From a virus: a DNA stretch of 20,096 nt. Positions 1 to 10,076 of the stretch are shown one piece after another. The position numbers and the translations under genes were made by a program. Each line of letters begins with the position of its first letter. The first letter of the stretch is position 1. The stretch is from the IMG/VR virus record IMGVR_UViG_3300027996_001800, positions 1 to 20,096 of that record; one strand, 5' to 3'. The notes under the pieces were generated by a model. It saw nothing but the letters and a program-made list of their open reading frames with translations, was not told the origin of the DNA and ran no database searches.

Positions 1-2014
1 CTTGTTTTCATAGATATTCAAAATGTCATAAATCATTTTTTCAAGCTGTTTGAAACCATCAATTATCATTCATAACTTGTACTTGTTCTGCATTTAATGC
101 TTGCAACTCTCATTGTTCATTTTTACCATTATATATATCAACAGCTAATCATTTTTCATGTAAACTAGTTCATGGTTGAGCTACTAATCATTTACCTGCA
201 TCAGATAATGCTTGTTGTCTTTCAGAAGTTCTAAATGTATCAGCAACTATTATATCTCATCATACTTCTCTTCAGATAGTAGTTATAGCATCATTTAAAC
301 TTGTACCTACTGAAGTATCTAATGTTACATCTTTAGTTTTTCAATCTATATTAATAGTTTGTGTTGCTACTTGTCCTGTTGGAGTTACTGCTCAAGCTGT
401 AGGTCAAGTTATTGTTTTAAAATCAACTTCTCAAGTATTAGGATTAAATACTCATACTGTTCATGTAGATCATGGAGTTACAACTTGAAATGCTTTTTGA
501 TTAATCTTAGATTTTTCTTCAGCTATTTTTAATTCATATGTCATTTGTTTAGCAAATTGTGCATCTCAATCTATAATAGCTTGTTTTCTAGCTTCTTCAG
601 TTCTAGCTATTTGTTCATTTAATTGTCTATCCGCTCTAGCTATATCTTCTTGTCTAATAAGATCTCATCTCTGAACTCAATATAAATCAGTCATTAATCA
701 AGCTTTTTGATCTAATGTTTTCATATTAAATTCAAATTCAGCCTTATCTTGAGTATCCGCATATTGATAATCCGCATTCTCAATATTATATTGTCTTTGA
801 AGTGCAAATAATTCATCATCTACTGATTCTGTTTCATCTCTAGCTATTTTTAATTGTGCTGATAATGGTAATTGAGGGAATCTATCTTTAACACCTTTCA
901 GTATATTTCTTTTTTCTACATTCAATTCATCTATTTTAGATGCTGTATCATTAGCTTGTTTTCTTAAATCATTAGTAGCTTCTGTTCATTGTTTATATAC
1001 AGCATATTGATTTTCTATATCTGCAAAAATATTAACTCTAGCAGTTAAATAATCTTTATCTAATTGTTCTGTAGCATTTCTAAAATCTTGCTCTGTACTT
1101 ACAGTAGTAACTTTTTTATCTCAAAAAGCATTAATTAAATCTGTTCAATTTTTATTAATGTTATCTGTTTTCATCTTTAATTCAAACTTCCTTCTAGCTA
1201 CTAACATAGCTTCAGTAGGTTCTCATCAATTCATTTTAATTAATCTATTCCAAGTTTCCCCTCATTCTGCTATTTCTCAAGCATTTAATCCATCAAAATA
1301 TATTTCAGGTGTAGCGTTTTTATATTTATTATATTTTTGAAAAACTGCTGATGCTCTTATTGTATCTAAATTATTTCTATCTATCTTTACATTAGATCAA
1401 AACTGATTAAATAAATCAATAGCTTCATCTAAATTACCAGGTTGGAAAGTTAATTTACCTGTATCATCTAAATTAAAATTAATTCATTTAAGTTTAGCAT
1501 AATCTTCTTTTTCATTAGCTATTGTTCATAATGGTTTTCTTATAGGATTTCAAGCTCAATCTATAGTCCATTGAAATCTTTCACCATTTCTTTCTCAAGT
1601 AATTCTATTACCTATGATTTCAATATTTTCAGTTCCTCTATTCTCAAGTAAAGTAGACAGTTCTTTTTGTGTTCAACCTGCATCTTTAAAATCGGCTATG
1701 GTTGTGATCTGTGGCTTGTCCACTTTGTCTACTTTAGTGTCTACTTTAGTATCCACTTTTACCTCAGTTGGTTTCTGTATAGGTTCTTTTATTTCTGTAG
1801 GAGTAGGTCATGCTACTATTTCTTTAGGAGTTGGTTCTATTTTTGTAGGTTCAGTTATTTTTGATATCTCTTCTGTTTTAATAGGAGTAGATGGTTCTTC
1901 AGTGGCTTTCTGTTCAGTTACTCAACTAGCAAAACTTCAAGTGTCATTAAACTCTTGTCTTTGAATAGATTCCTGTTCAGTAGTTAATGTTTTCCCATCT
2001 TTTATTAGAGCCAT
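1..2014 (-). CDS. Long coiled-coil virion protein with C-terminal M15 (VanY-like) peptidase domain, partial
   Basis: Read with TGA as Gly, the frame is open from the ATG at 2014 to the window edge (671 codons; the end is missing). The N-terminal ~100 residues are a low-complexity Pro/Thr/Glu/Lys linker with KVDT repeats. Residues ~110-520 are mostly charged, Gln-rich and helical, as in internal virion or tape-measure-like proteins. From about residue 590 the sequence matches D-Ala-D-Ala carboxypeptidase/endopeptidase family M15: TFRTSERQ, then PGTSLHEKGLAVD with zinc ligands His619 and Asp626, then GHFEY with His664. The family cleaves peptidoglycan stem peptides. I infer a virion-associated lysin that opens the cell wall during DNA entry, rather than a free endolysin, because the domain is fused to a long structural part and is the last gene of the tail cluster. 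No signal peptide is visible. The M15 assignment is strong; the virion role is inferred. Confidence 0.85.
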
Positions 2015-2041
2015 AATATTTTTTTATTATGTATTAAAATT

Positions 2042-2069
2042 AGTATAATTATTTTTTGGTATTTTACAA
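2042..2069 (-). promoter_or_regulatory. Candidate sigma70-like promoter for the M15 peptidase gene
   Basis: On the minus strand, TTGTAA (2064-2069) and TATACT (2042-2047) are separated by 16 bp and lie 28 bp upstream of the ATG at 2014. The spacing equals that of the two stronger promoters in this window. The region is very AT-rich, so a chance match is possible. Confidence 0.4.
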
Positions 2070-2071
2070 TA

Positions 2072-2557
2072 TTATTTATATGCAGTTACTATAAACTTTA
2101 CATCTAAATCGCTATCTACAAAATTCAATTCTATTCAATCTGTTATAAATTTAGAGTGGTCAGCTCTTGTTTTACTTCAACTTGTATTATATATAGCTAT
2201 CATTCTACTACCTAAATCTTGTACTTGAGAAGATCAACTACTATCTTGTATATATTGTCAGAAAGTTGTTCAATCTATGTAAGTAGATAAACTAGTTCAG
2301 CAATCTACTGTAGCATTATTTCATAACCAAGCATTAATTACGTAAGAGCTAGGAGTAAATCAAAATCAAGTAAAATCTACTACTCAAGTTCAACCAGAAG
2401 CTAATTTTGTAAAAGCTAATATTCCAGATGTATTACCTCTTACACTTATACTATAATCCAATTTATCAGCTGTTAATCAAGGAAAATCCTGTACTTTTAG
2501 ATCAAATGCATCTATTGTCTCTACTTTTACTTCTGTTACTGTATCTATTTTAGTCAT
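2072..2557 (-). CDS. Tail-fibre-like structural protein
   Basis: 161 aa starting at ATG 2557; the ATG overlaps the stop of the upstream 488-aa gene by one base (TAATG), a translational-coupling arrangement. About twelve in-frame TGA codons are read as Gly. The middle contains FTGFGFTPSSYVINAW, and the C-terminus has FITDGIELNF followed by DVKFIVTAYK. This resembles the small beta-rich domains at the ends of phage tail or receptor-binding proteins, which carry a GFxPs-type motif and a late DGf-L-F strand. Predicted location is the virion tail. The family resemblance is from memory of the motif, not from a search. It could equally be a minor decoration protein. Confidence 0.6.
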
Positions 2558-4023
2558 TAGTCTTCAATTACAGTATAAATTAATTTTAATTCATATAATT
2601 TAGGATTATTCCCATAATTTGCCGTAGCTGCTCAATCTATATCAAAATCTATTTGAAAAACTATATCATAAAAATTACTTACTTCACTATATATTTCAGT
2701 CCTTCAGTCTGAAGTAACTGTTCATATAGTACCAAAAGCTCATCAATCTATACTAGCTTTTATAACAAGTGTAGAAAGACTAGATACATCTTGTGCATAT
2801 ACTCTAATTTCTTCTATTTTCTTTTTAGTAGTTTTTGTTCATGCATCAAATATAGGTAAAATCATACTTCATGTCCTAATATAGGTTGAATCATCAGCTA
2901 AAAAGTTTCATATAGCACTTGCTGGATAAGAATACCCATAAAAAAAAGATGTATTACTTGTAGAGTTACCTAATCAACTAATAAAATCTGCTGATGTTCC
3001 ATCTGGTCAAACATAAAATATTTGTTCAAATCATTTAGGAAATCATTGTTTAGCATTTCAAAACGAGTAGATACTATCTAATCAATCTTGATTAATCATT
3101 AATAGTTGTCAATCAAATGTAATTAATTTTCATATATCTCATTTTATATAAAACTTAGAACTTCTATCTGATTGAGGAGAATTTGGAATCTGACTATCTA
3201 TTCATGATTGTATTAATTCAGCTTTATATCAATTCATAAAATATAATTGACTATAAAATCAACTAGCTCATCATACTATGTAATCGATTCATTGATGTGA
3301 TATAACAGTTCTTATTTCATCATTTATATTAACTACAGAATCTGCACTCTCACTTAATCCATCCCAAAATATTACTCTTCCATCTGACTGATATAATTTA
3401 AATACTCATCATTGTTGAGTTATTCAAACAATATCTGCTGTTCATAAATTAAAAGTTTCTTGAACTCATGCACTATCTTCTCTATATACTGTTTTTCATA
3501 CTCATATATATAAAAAAGCATCTAAATAATTATACATAGGATATTTATCTGCTTGTGTTCATGTTAATCATGTAGCTAGAGTTGTTTGTGCTAAAGCTCA
3601 AGTTAAATCATACATATTATCACTAAGTATTTTATCATACTTAATATCTGTAGTAGATGGCCATACTGTCATAAAATACGTATAATCATTGAATTCTATA
3701 GCATTTACTATATCACTAGCACTTGTTGCTGTATAATCAGGTACATTATCTGTTCATAAAACATAATAAATAACTCCATCTTCTCACCAACCAAATGTCT
3801 TTTGATTTCAAGTATCTTGTGATACATTTATAAATCAATCTATATCTTTTCAATTCGTTAATACTTTTTCTGTTGAATATGGATTTAACATCACAAATTC
3901 ACTATTTCTTTTTAAATCTAAATTTTCAGCATAAAGAACCTGAGCTGGTTGAGTGAGTTTATCATCATTACTTACACCTCAGTAAAACTTATTCCAAGTT
4001 ATTGATTGTTTACTAAAAGCCAT
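2557..4023 (-). CDS. Large beta-rich tail protein, possibly P22 gp10-like tail stabilisation protein
   Basis: 488 aa from ATG 4023 to TAA 2557-2559. It has 39 glycines written TGA and only about 10 written GGN, the heaviest recoding in the window. The sequence has short repeated units rich in Tyr, Asp and Gly (for example DAFLYIGVGKTVYRED, GGVFKLYQSDGRVIFWDG, GKLITFDGQLLMINQDG) that read like blades of a beta-propeller. It lies directly after a head-tail adaptor-like gene. P22 gp10, in the same genomic place, is of similar length, which supports a tail-stabilisation or hub role. This is an inference from position, length and repeat character; no diagnostic motif is visible. Structural tail protein is likely, the gp10 equivalence moderate. 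Confidence 0.65.
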
Positions 4024-4024
4024 A

Positions 4025-4759
4025 TTAATTTAAAGTTACTGTTAATATTTCACTAGGAGATTCTCTATCTATAGGATAATCCATTAAAATAGGTGATAAG
4101 TTTCTATCCGCTAATTCCGTAGTAGCTTGTGTTCTTTGTCTAATATATTCTTGTTTTTCTGAAGCTGATTCTTGATTCTTACCTTGAGCTTTATATATAT
4201 ATGGTAAAATTCATTGAATAAGGATATCATGATGGTCTATAGGTATAACCATATCTGCTTCTACTGTAGTAGTTGCATAATCTGGAATCTTTTTTATTCC
4301 CTTAACCTGTATTCAATTAGCTATTGCTGCAGTAGGCATAGGTGCAACAAAATAACTATTATCAGCTATATAATAAATAGGATAATCAGAATCTTGATTA
4401 TTTTTATAATAATTCCACTCTCTTGCTAAGTTAGAAGGTTTAATCTCCATAGCTTTTATATATTTAAGAGTGCCATCATCATAAGTTTCTCAATCATAAT
4501 TAATTGAAATATTATTTATCTTTTTTATTCATGCAGTATCTGAAGCCACTACTGGTAATTGATATTCACTTTGATTTACCACCGTAGTGCTTACTGTGAA
4601 AATATCCCAATCATAATCTTCATTTATAGAAGTAACTATATAACTCCAAAAATTATTCTTAACTATATTTAAATATTTAAGAACTTGTGCGTCTGGAAAC
4701 TGTGTGTCATTTGTATGTGTTTGATCTCTAGCTAGATCTATAACTTCAGAAACATCCAT
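4025..4759 (-). CDS. Head-to-tail adaptor-like protein
   Basis: 244 aa from ATG 4759; only a few TGA-Gly codons, one (at 4526-4528) interrupting a shorter apparent ORF. The N-terminus is helical: VIDLARDQTHTNDTQFPDAQVLKYLNIVKNNFW, here given as positions 6-38 with key features FPD, LN and a terminal W. This is the layout typical of phage adaptor proteins that sit under the portal (P22 gp4/lambda gp6-like families). It continues with SEYQLP, then PIYYIADNSYFVAPMPTAA and a C-terminal helical part with DHHDILIQGILPYIY. Its place after the capsid gene and before the large tail protein fits the role. The family is recognised by pattern, not by search. Confidence 0.65.
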
Positions 4760-4761
4760 AA

Positions 4762-4989
4762 TTATTTCTTTTTAGAAAATAAAGATTTTTTAGCTGGTTT
4801 TTTAACTTCTTTAACTTCTTCTTTAATCTCTGTTTTTACTGTTTTTGATATAGTAGGTTTTACTGTTTTTACGATTTTATTAAATCCATCTTCTTTTATA
4901 AAATCTCTTCAAGAAACATGTCTATGTTTTGTTATGTCCACAATGTCTACAATGATTTTCTTACCATCTAGATCTAATACTTTATACAT
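4762..4989 (-). CDS. Small Lys-rich protein of unknown function
   Basis: 75 aa, ATG 4989 to TAA 4762-4764, two bases before the adaptor-like gene. One TGA-Gly is present. The first ~35 residues look folded (MYKVLDLDGKKIIVDIVDI). The rest is a lysine/valine/glutamate low-complexity tail that ends KKSLFSKKK, strongly basic. Similar short basic proteins occur among phage head-completion genes, but no known family is recognised. The tight spacing supports co-translation with the adaptor. Confidence 0.6.
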
Positions 4990-5059
4990 AATAAAAAAAG
5001 TTAATTATTAAATATTAATATATTAACCTTTTTTGTCTATAATGCAATAAAATTTTAGA

Positions 5060-5626
5060 TTAGATGTGGGACCATCTTTTTCAATTCTTTATTTTTGAAA
5101 TATTACTAGCATCTACATTAAATCTTTTAGCTATTTCTTTTTGAGGAATTCATTGACTTAATAATTCTCTTATTTCTAAGACATCATTATCTTTTAATAT
5201 AGATAGTTTATGTTTTTCTCATTTTTTAAGACTTGTTGTATTTTTATACTTATCTCTTCATTTCATAATGCAATCATTAGTGTTGTCTTGAGCTGTTCAT
5301 ATAAAAAGATTTTTTGATCTATTATCATCTCTTATGTCGTTTTTATGACAGGCATATAATTTTGTATTATTAATATCTAATCAATGGAATGTTGAACAAA
5401 TTAATCTATGAACTCAACAAGATCTTTTTTGTCATTCTTTTAATAAATCAACATATAGATATCATGTTGGTCTTTTATTTAGAATAAGTATTTTTCATTG
5501 TTTAAAAGATTTTCCTCATTGCCAATGTTTAATAAATCTATCAACGCTTCTTATTTCTCCTGCTGTTGAAGCAATATAAAATCATTCATATCATGGTATT
5601 TCTTTCCAACTATCGTTTTTATTCAT
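5060..5626 (-). CDS. NUMOD4-HNH homing endonuclease with C-terminal helix-turn-helix
   Basis: 188 aa from ATG 5626. An N-terminal NUMOD4 motif (W7-KEIPGYEGFY, residues 7-17, then STAGEIRS) is followed by an HNH_3 nuclease core with His73 (VHRLI), His94 (CHKNDIRDDN) and Asn102/Asn106. The C-terminal part, residues ~141-185, is a resolvase-like helix-turn-helix (IPQKEIAKRFNVDASNISKI). Such proteins cut intron-free or endonuclease-free alleles and spread by repair. It lies alone between a terminator and the rest of the tail genes with its own promoter, so it looks like a free-standing homing gene inserted into the structural cluster. It is full length with conserved catalytic residues. No flanking intron or intein is evident, since the neighbouring genes are intact. 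Confidence 0.9.
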
Positions 5627-5655
5627 GTTATATAGCTAAATAATAAAGTAGTTAA

Positions 5656-5683
5656 ATTGTATTAACCATAATGTATAAGTCAA
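5656..5683 (-). promoter_or_regulatory. Strong sigma70-like promoter upstream of homing endonuclease
   Basis: On the minus strand, TTGACT (5678-5683) and TACAAT (5656-5661) are 16 bp apart and about 30 bp upstream of the ATG at 5626. They start just after the T-tract of the capsid terminator. The same hexamers and spacing recur at 13868-13895. It would restart transcription for the endonuclease and the tail genes to its left. Confidence 0.65.
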
Positions 5684-5695
5684 GTTTTTTTAAAC

Positions 5696-5725
5696 AAAAA
5701 AAAGAGAGATAAATTAATATCTCTC
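5696..5725 (-). terminator. Intrinsic terminator after the major capsid gene
   Basis: Read on the minus strand, GAGAGAT (5719-5725) pairs with ATCTCTC (5704-5710) around an 8-nt loop. A run of eight T (5696-5703) follows directly. It lies 22 bp after the capsid stop codon and closes the terminase-to-capsid transcription unit. Confidence 0.85.
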
Positions 5726-5747
5726 AATTCTTAGCTTTAGAAAGCGA

Positions 5748-6914
5748 TTATGCTTCAGCAGCTTGTGAAGCGATTGGTAAAGAATACATTCTCTCCGCAC
5801 CTTCAGCAAAAGTTTTTAACCCATAGCGAGCCCATGTCATGTAGCGAGTTCATAATTGTTTTTGAACGTCTTGTACTTTAAGACTAACTTCTTTTTGCAT
5901 TACTAAGTTAATAGCACCTCTTTCCATTATTAAGTTATAGATAGTAACTACTCCCCAATCATCAGCAGCAGCTGTCATTGATGTAGATAGTTTTTTATAT
6001 CATCTTAAAGATGTAAGAGTCATGTCAGTAGTACCATCAACAGCAGTAATACCTTCCATTTTAGCTCTATCAGAAGTAGATAGTTCTATATAAGTAGAAG
6101 CACCAGGAGTACCAGTACCATTAATTGCAAGAATTAAGTTATCTAAAGTTGTAGCAGCAGTACCTGATAAGTCTACGTCTCAAGCAACAGCAGGAGCAGC
6201 AACGAATGTAAATACAACACCACCAATAGTAACAGTATCATTTGCAGTTGGTTCTGTACCAAAATCTAATGTAGCAGTAGTAGTTAAATTAGTTGAAACT
6301 ACTATACTCATGTTTTGGAATTCACCTCTATAACCTTTTTTGTATGAAACATCAGCAGTGTTAAATGTATTACCTAACGCTCCTTGTCCGATCATACTTA
6401 ATTGGTATGGGTCTATAACAGCAACTATATTTGAACCATCAACACCATCATTTAATAATGAAGCATAAGCATCACCATAAGTTGAAACTACATTAGATGT
6501 AGAAAGTGTAACAGTTGAATCAGCAGTAGTTCCAGCATTAGAATATTCATTAAAGAAGTTACCTTCGATATCTTGTTTGATTCTAAATGCAGCTTTTGGA
6601 GCAGCAGAAGCAACTACATCGTATCCATTATCAAGATTATCAACATCATCATAAACAAAAGTTACGATAGGTGTTTTATTGATAGTTAAAGTTTCATTAG
6701 AGAAATTTAGATCTTGATCTGTAACATCTGTATACTTAGTATAAGATTGTACATTTTGGAATTCTGGTCTTGGAAAGTTAATAGTATTCCCGTCTGGCAT
6801 ATCAGCCATAAGAGTTGTATTAGCTAGATCCATAGCAACTAGAGTTTCTTCTAGTAGAGCTTGAACCGTTTTTGTATATTTTTGCTTGTTTAAAGCAGAA
6901 ACTGAATTAGCCAT
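5748..6914 (-). CDS. Major capsid protein
   Basis: 388 aa from ATG 6914 to TAA 5748-5750. The sequence begins MANSVSALNKQKYTKTVQ and continues with GNTINFPRPEF and a QSYTKYTDVTDQDL stretch, the start pattern of P22/HK97-fold coat proteins. Around residues 210-275 there is an inserted-looking module, TVTIGGVVFTFVAAPAVA followed by a Gly/Thr-rich segment. It resembles small beta-domains inserted into some phage coat proteins. The C-terminal part (DDWGVVTIYNLIMERGAI) completes the fold. Its place after a scaffold-like gene and before a strong terminator fits a highly expressed coat protein. Only 3 of about 28 glycines use TGA (near residues 245, 291 and 346), very unlike the tail genes. The terminator and low-TGA, GCT/GGT-rich codon use suggest high expression. 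Confidence 0.85.
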
Positions 6915-6968
6915 AATATTAGTATTAAGTTTTAAAGTTATTTATGTTTAATACTACTATTACCCCTT

Positions 6969-7550
6969 TTATCTGATCTTACCTTTAACTCTTTGGTATT
7001 CCAAATATTTGTTATTAGGAAGTTTTAACGCTTCTTCATCAGTTAAATCAGCGAGTCTTTTTCTTACTTTAACATTAGATCATCTAGAACTAAAGTCATT
7101 GCTAGAAGTAGATTCTTTTGGAGTTTTAGCTTTTACTAAAGCAAGCGCATCTTCAAAAGACATGTTAGGATATTCTTCTAATATAGATTCCATTCAAGTT
7201 CTGTATTCCTTAGCTTCTGGGTTCTCAATAGTGAAAAACCTAAACTCAGTCTTATCAAAACCATTAACTTCATCATAATTATCATAATCTTCCTCGTCAT
7301 CATCAACATCTATATCATTAACTTCTAATGCTTTAAGTCTTTTCTGGAGTTCCGCATTTTCAGCCTTTAATCATTTATTGATTTTTGACATCTTTTTAAA
7401 ATTACTTTTCTTACTTTTGGTAGAGGTTGTATTATCCTCACTGTCTTGTTTAGCGTTAGCAGAGGTATCAGTACCCTCATTAGTTTCTATAGTAGTTTCA
7501 TCTTGACCGTCGCCAGATTCGTCTATTAATTCGAAATCTAATTCATCCAT
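6969..7550 (-). CDS. Scaffold-like acidic protein
   Basis: 193 aa from the ATG at 7550. A TTG at 7637 would add 29 residues, but it sits inside a 10-bp inverted repeat, so the ATG is preferred. The protein is very acidic at the N-terminus (MDELDFELIDESGDGQDET). It then has a Lys-rich, helical segment (KAENAELQKRLKALEV) followed by an Asp/Glu run (DIDVDDDEEDYDNYDE), and ends in a short basic stretch. Acidic/coiled-coil/basic-tail layout and position directly upstream of the capsid gene match phage scaffolding proteins, which guide capsid assembly through a basic C-terminus. There is no sequence signature that proves this. Confidence 0.65.
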
Positions 7551-7604
7551 AGTGTGAATGTTATAATGTAAACCATTTAAGGCTAGAGCATTAAACTCTA
7601 AATG

Positions 7605-7638
7605 TTTGCCATATCGAGAATTTCTGGGATATGGCAAA
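7605..7638. repeat. 10-bp perfect inverted repeat between two structural genes
   Basis: TTTGCCATAT (7605-7614) and ATATGGCAAA (7629-7638) are exact reverse complements around a 14-nt loop. The structure lies between the stop of the coiled-coil gene (7648) and the scaffold ATG (7550). There is no T-run after it on either strand, so it is not a classical terminator. It could be an mRNA-processing or attenuation hairpin, or shield the scaffold leader. Confidence 0.65.
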
Positions 7639-7647
7639 TATTAAAAT

Positions 7648-8112
7648 TTAATCTTCTTCAGCATCATTAGCTGTTAAACTTGGTTTTTCTTCTTCTTCTT
7701 TTTCTAAAGCAGCTATCATTCAATCTATTCTAGTTTGAAAATATCTATTATCCTGAGCTAAACATCTAGTTAAATCTAATGTATTAAAGATCGGACTAGA
7801 ATTTGTTATCCCATACTGATCTCTTATACCTAATGTAAGAAATGTTTTAGCTCTTTCTATTTCCTCATTTATATCTTCTATAAGAATAGACGCTCATTCG
7901 CTTTTTGATTTAATTTCTTCTAATCTATCTATTCAAAACTGCATTCTTTGGTAGTTAACATCATGATTAGATAATACTTGTTCGTTGTCTACTTTAGGGA
8001 AAGCTTGTAATATTTGTGTTTCTAAATTTTCTTGTCTATTTTTACATTTATCTATTATTTTTTGGAATTCTTTACTCTCTTTATATTTCCTTAATTCAGT
8101 AATTTTACTCAT
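7648..8112 (-). CDS. Small charged helical protein, unknown, between portal and scaffold
   Basis: 154 aa from ATG 8112. Its start lies 2 bp after the portal stop codon (8115-8117). It contains three TGA-Gly codons. The sequence is helical and charged throughout: an N-terminal coiled-coil-like part (MSKITELRKYKESKEFQK), a middle with RLEEIKSKSEG, and an acidic C-terminal tail (KEEEEKPSLTANDAEED). No family is recognised. A head-assembly accessory role is suggested only by its position between portal and scaffold in one tight operon. Confidence 0.7.
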
Positions 8113-8114
8113 TC

Positions 8115-10016
8115 TTATTGGTTAGATAATAAACTTGAACTCTCGTTTGCCACTTGACTCATTCACTGAGCCGCAACATTATTTGTTACACTCTCACTTA
8201 CTTGTGTTAATTGCTCAGTGTCTCAACCTTGTACTTTATATAACTCAAGTAATGATTGCCTATAAACCATTGTATTAAGATCTTGTGGTGCAGCTTTTAT
8301 AGCTATTAAGTGTGTTAATGGATCATAATCCTCTTTTACTTCTACAGTTTCACCGTATGATAATAATTCTACATTCTGTATAGCTATTATCTCTTGAGGT
8401 GTAAGTGGAACTTCTATATCAACTTGTGTTTCAGGTATTCAACTAGATATTAAATATCTTCTATATGAATAATTCTGTGCTGCTTTTGGTCTCTCTAGTG
8501 TTTGTAATAATGGTAGGGTGTTAGCGTATGCTAATCTTTCTTTATCTCTTCTCTTGTCTAATTCTGCTACTGTTATAACCTGTATCCTTACAGACTTTTC
8601 ACTTAAGAAATCTTTTTTCCTTAATTCTCTAGGTATTATACTAAATCATGTATCAAAATTAACTACTTTTGTATCTCATTCAGTAAATCTCTCCATATAC
8701 CCCCTTAACCATAATCTTATTAGTTGTTTTTCTCCCCAACTTTCAACTTTTGCAGCTAATGCTAAGTTTATATCTGTATTATCTTGTACTAAGTTATTAG
8801 TAGTAGCTGTTTCTCTCCTATCTGTAGTAGATCATTGAACTACTCTACCTATAGATGTGCTTGACTCAACCTGTCTATCTAATGAATCATCTATTACAAA
8901 TGAATTATCCGCTCTAACATCTCTTTGTATAGGAGCTGCTGCATTTCATAATCCTTCTCATTCTAGTGGGTTTACAGCTATTAGTTTATTAAAACCAAAG
9001 TTTAAATCCTCTTTATTCTTAATTAGTCTAGTATTATACATATACATAGGATACAATTCAGCCATTGATTTATCTAGCCTCAAATTAGCTATCAATGCTT
9101 TTGCCCTCTGTACATCTGATACAAATGTAGCTACTCTATCACCAAACGGATTGTTTGTTCTAGGTTTCCAATATGTAAATGCAAATGGAAATGGTATCAA
9201 TGTAGCGTCTTTCTTCTCTTGTTTAGTTACAGCAACTAACAGTTCACCATCTATGATAGTTCTCTGTTCGTTACCCATTATGAACATTGCTTTTACCGTC
9301 CCTTTTGGTCATACAAATATACCAAAATGTGTATATATTTTATAATTAGGATTATTTGAATTCTCTTGCTTATATGAAGTGTTTAAATCACTATTAACTT
9401 GATCATCTTGTCTAGATCTATCTGAACCTCTTTGATTTCATGTATTTGGATTTAATTCTTCTATGATTTTATCAGAATATCCCTCAGATTCTAAATCAGT
9501 CTTAAACATTTGTTTCTCAAAACCTGTATATGAATAATTACCATTCACGTAGTCCCCGTCAGGGTCCGGTATCCAATTTCTAGGATCTATAGTCTCGAAT
9601 TTTGGCGACTTTGTTACACCACACCATCATACCTTTGGAACTATACCTACTCAATAGAAAAATTTATCCCAATCTCTTTGATATTTAAGGATCTCTATAT
9701 CCTGCTCATTAAAATCCTCTTCTAATGTAGCATTCAAGTTCTTAACTATATAATCCCTTCATATCTTTGTGGATATAAATTTTGATTGTGGTCTGTCCAC
9801 ATAACTTCTAGCCATTAATGCCGAATGTACATTGAATAATGTTGAATCTCCTATCTTATCCTTATTCTTTTTTTGATTATTAAAAAGCTTCAGGTCTCTT
9901 TCAAAGATCTCTCTCTTATTAGTAACAAACCTATATCATCTCTCATATTCTGACGAAATTTGTGACACAATATCATCCTTTCTTAATCAAGTAGCTTTTA
10001 ATATATCTTTTAACAT
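8115..10016 (-). CDS. Portal protein
   Basis: 633 aa from ATG 10016 to TAA 8115-8117; about 15 of 35 glycines are TGA. It forms the dodecameric ring at the capsid vertex through which DNA is packaged. Supporting features are ETIDPRNWIPDPDGDY near residues 155-170, the F-T-Y-W-K-P-R segment with a following long helical stretch (VATFVSDVQRAKALIANLRLD) that suits the stem and wing helices, SIGRVVQGSTTDRRETATTNNL, and a helical, Gln-rich C-terminus. Size, and location directly after the large terminase, match portal proteins of short-tailed phages (P22-type portals are long, about 700 aa). The name rests mainly on context and overall pattern. Confidence 0.8.
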
Positions 10017-10045
10017 AAATAGAATCTTTTATGTAATAATATATC

Positions 10046-10074
10046 TATATTATCCATTGTAGACAGTTTGTCAA
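10046..10074 (-). promoter_or_regulatory. Candidate promoter upstream of portal gene
   Basis: On the minus strand a consensus -35 TTGACA (10069-10074) is followed by AATATA/TATAGA-like -10 sequences 17-19 bp downstream, within the 60-bp gap between terminase and portal. The -35 overlaps a small inverted repeat (GACA, 3-nt gap, TGTC) that could be an operator. The -10 is imperfect. Confidence 0.4.
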
Positions 10075-10076
10075 TA

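Noticed and set aside
1614-1964. Plus-strand ORF of 116 codons opposite the coiled-coil/M15 gene, with other ORFs nearby
   Set aside because: It is low-complexity (Ser/Val repeats) and mirrors the Pro/Thr/Lys linker of the real minus-strand gene, which is supported by an intact frame into a conserved peptidase domain.
5060-5626. Endonuclease as part of an intron or intein
   Set aside because: The genes on both sides are complete and separate, with a terminator and promoter between, so it is free-standing.
8857-9345. 162-codon plus-strand ORF
   Set aside because: It is antisense to the portal gene, which is open over its full length with code 25, and its translation has no recognisable domain.
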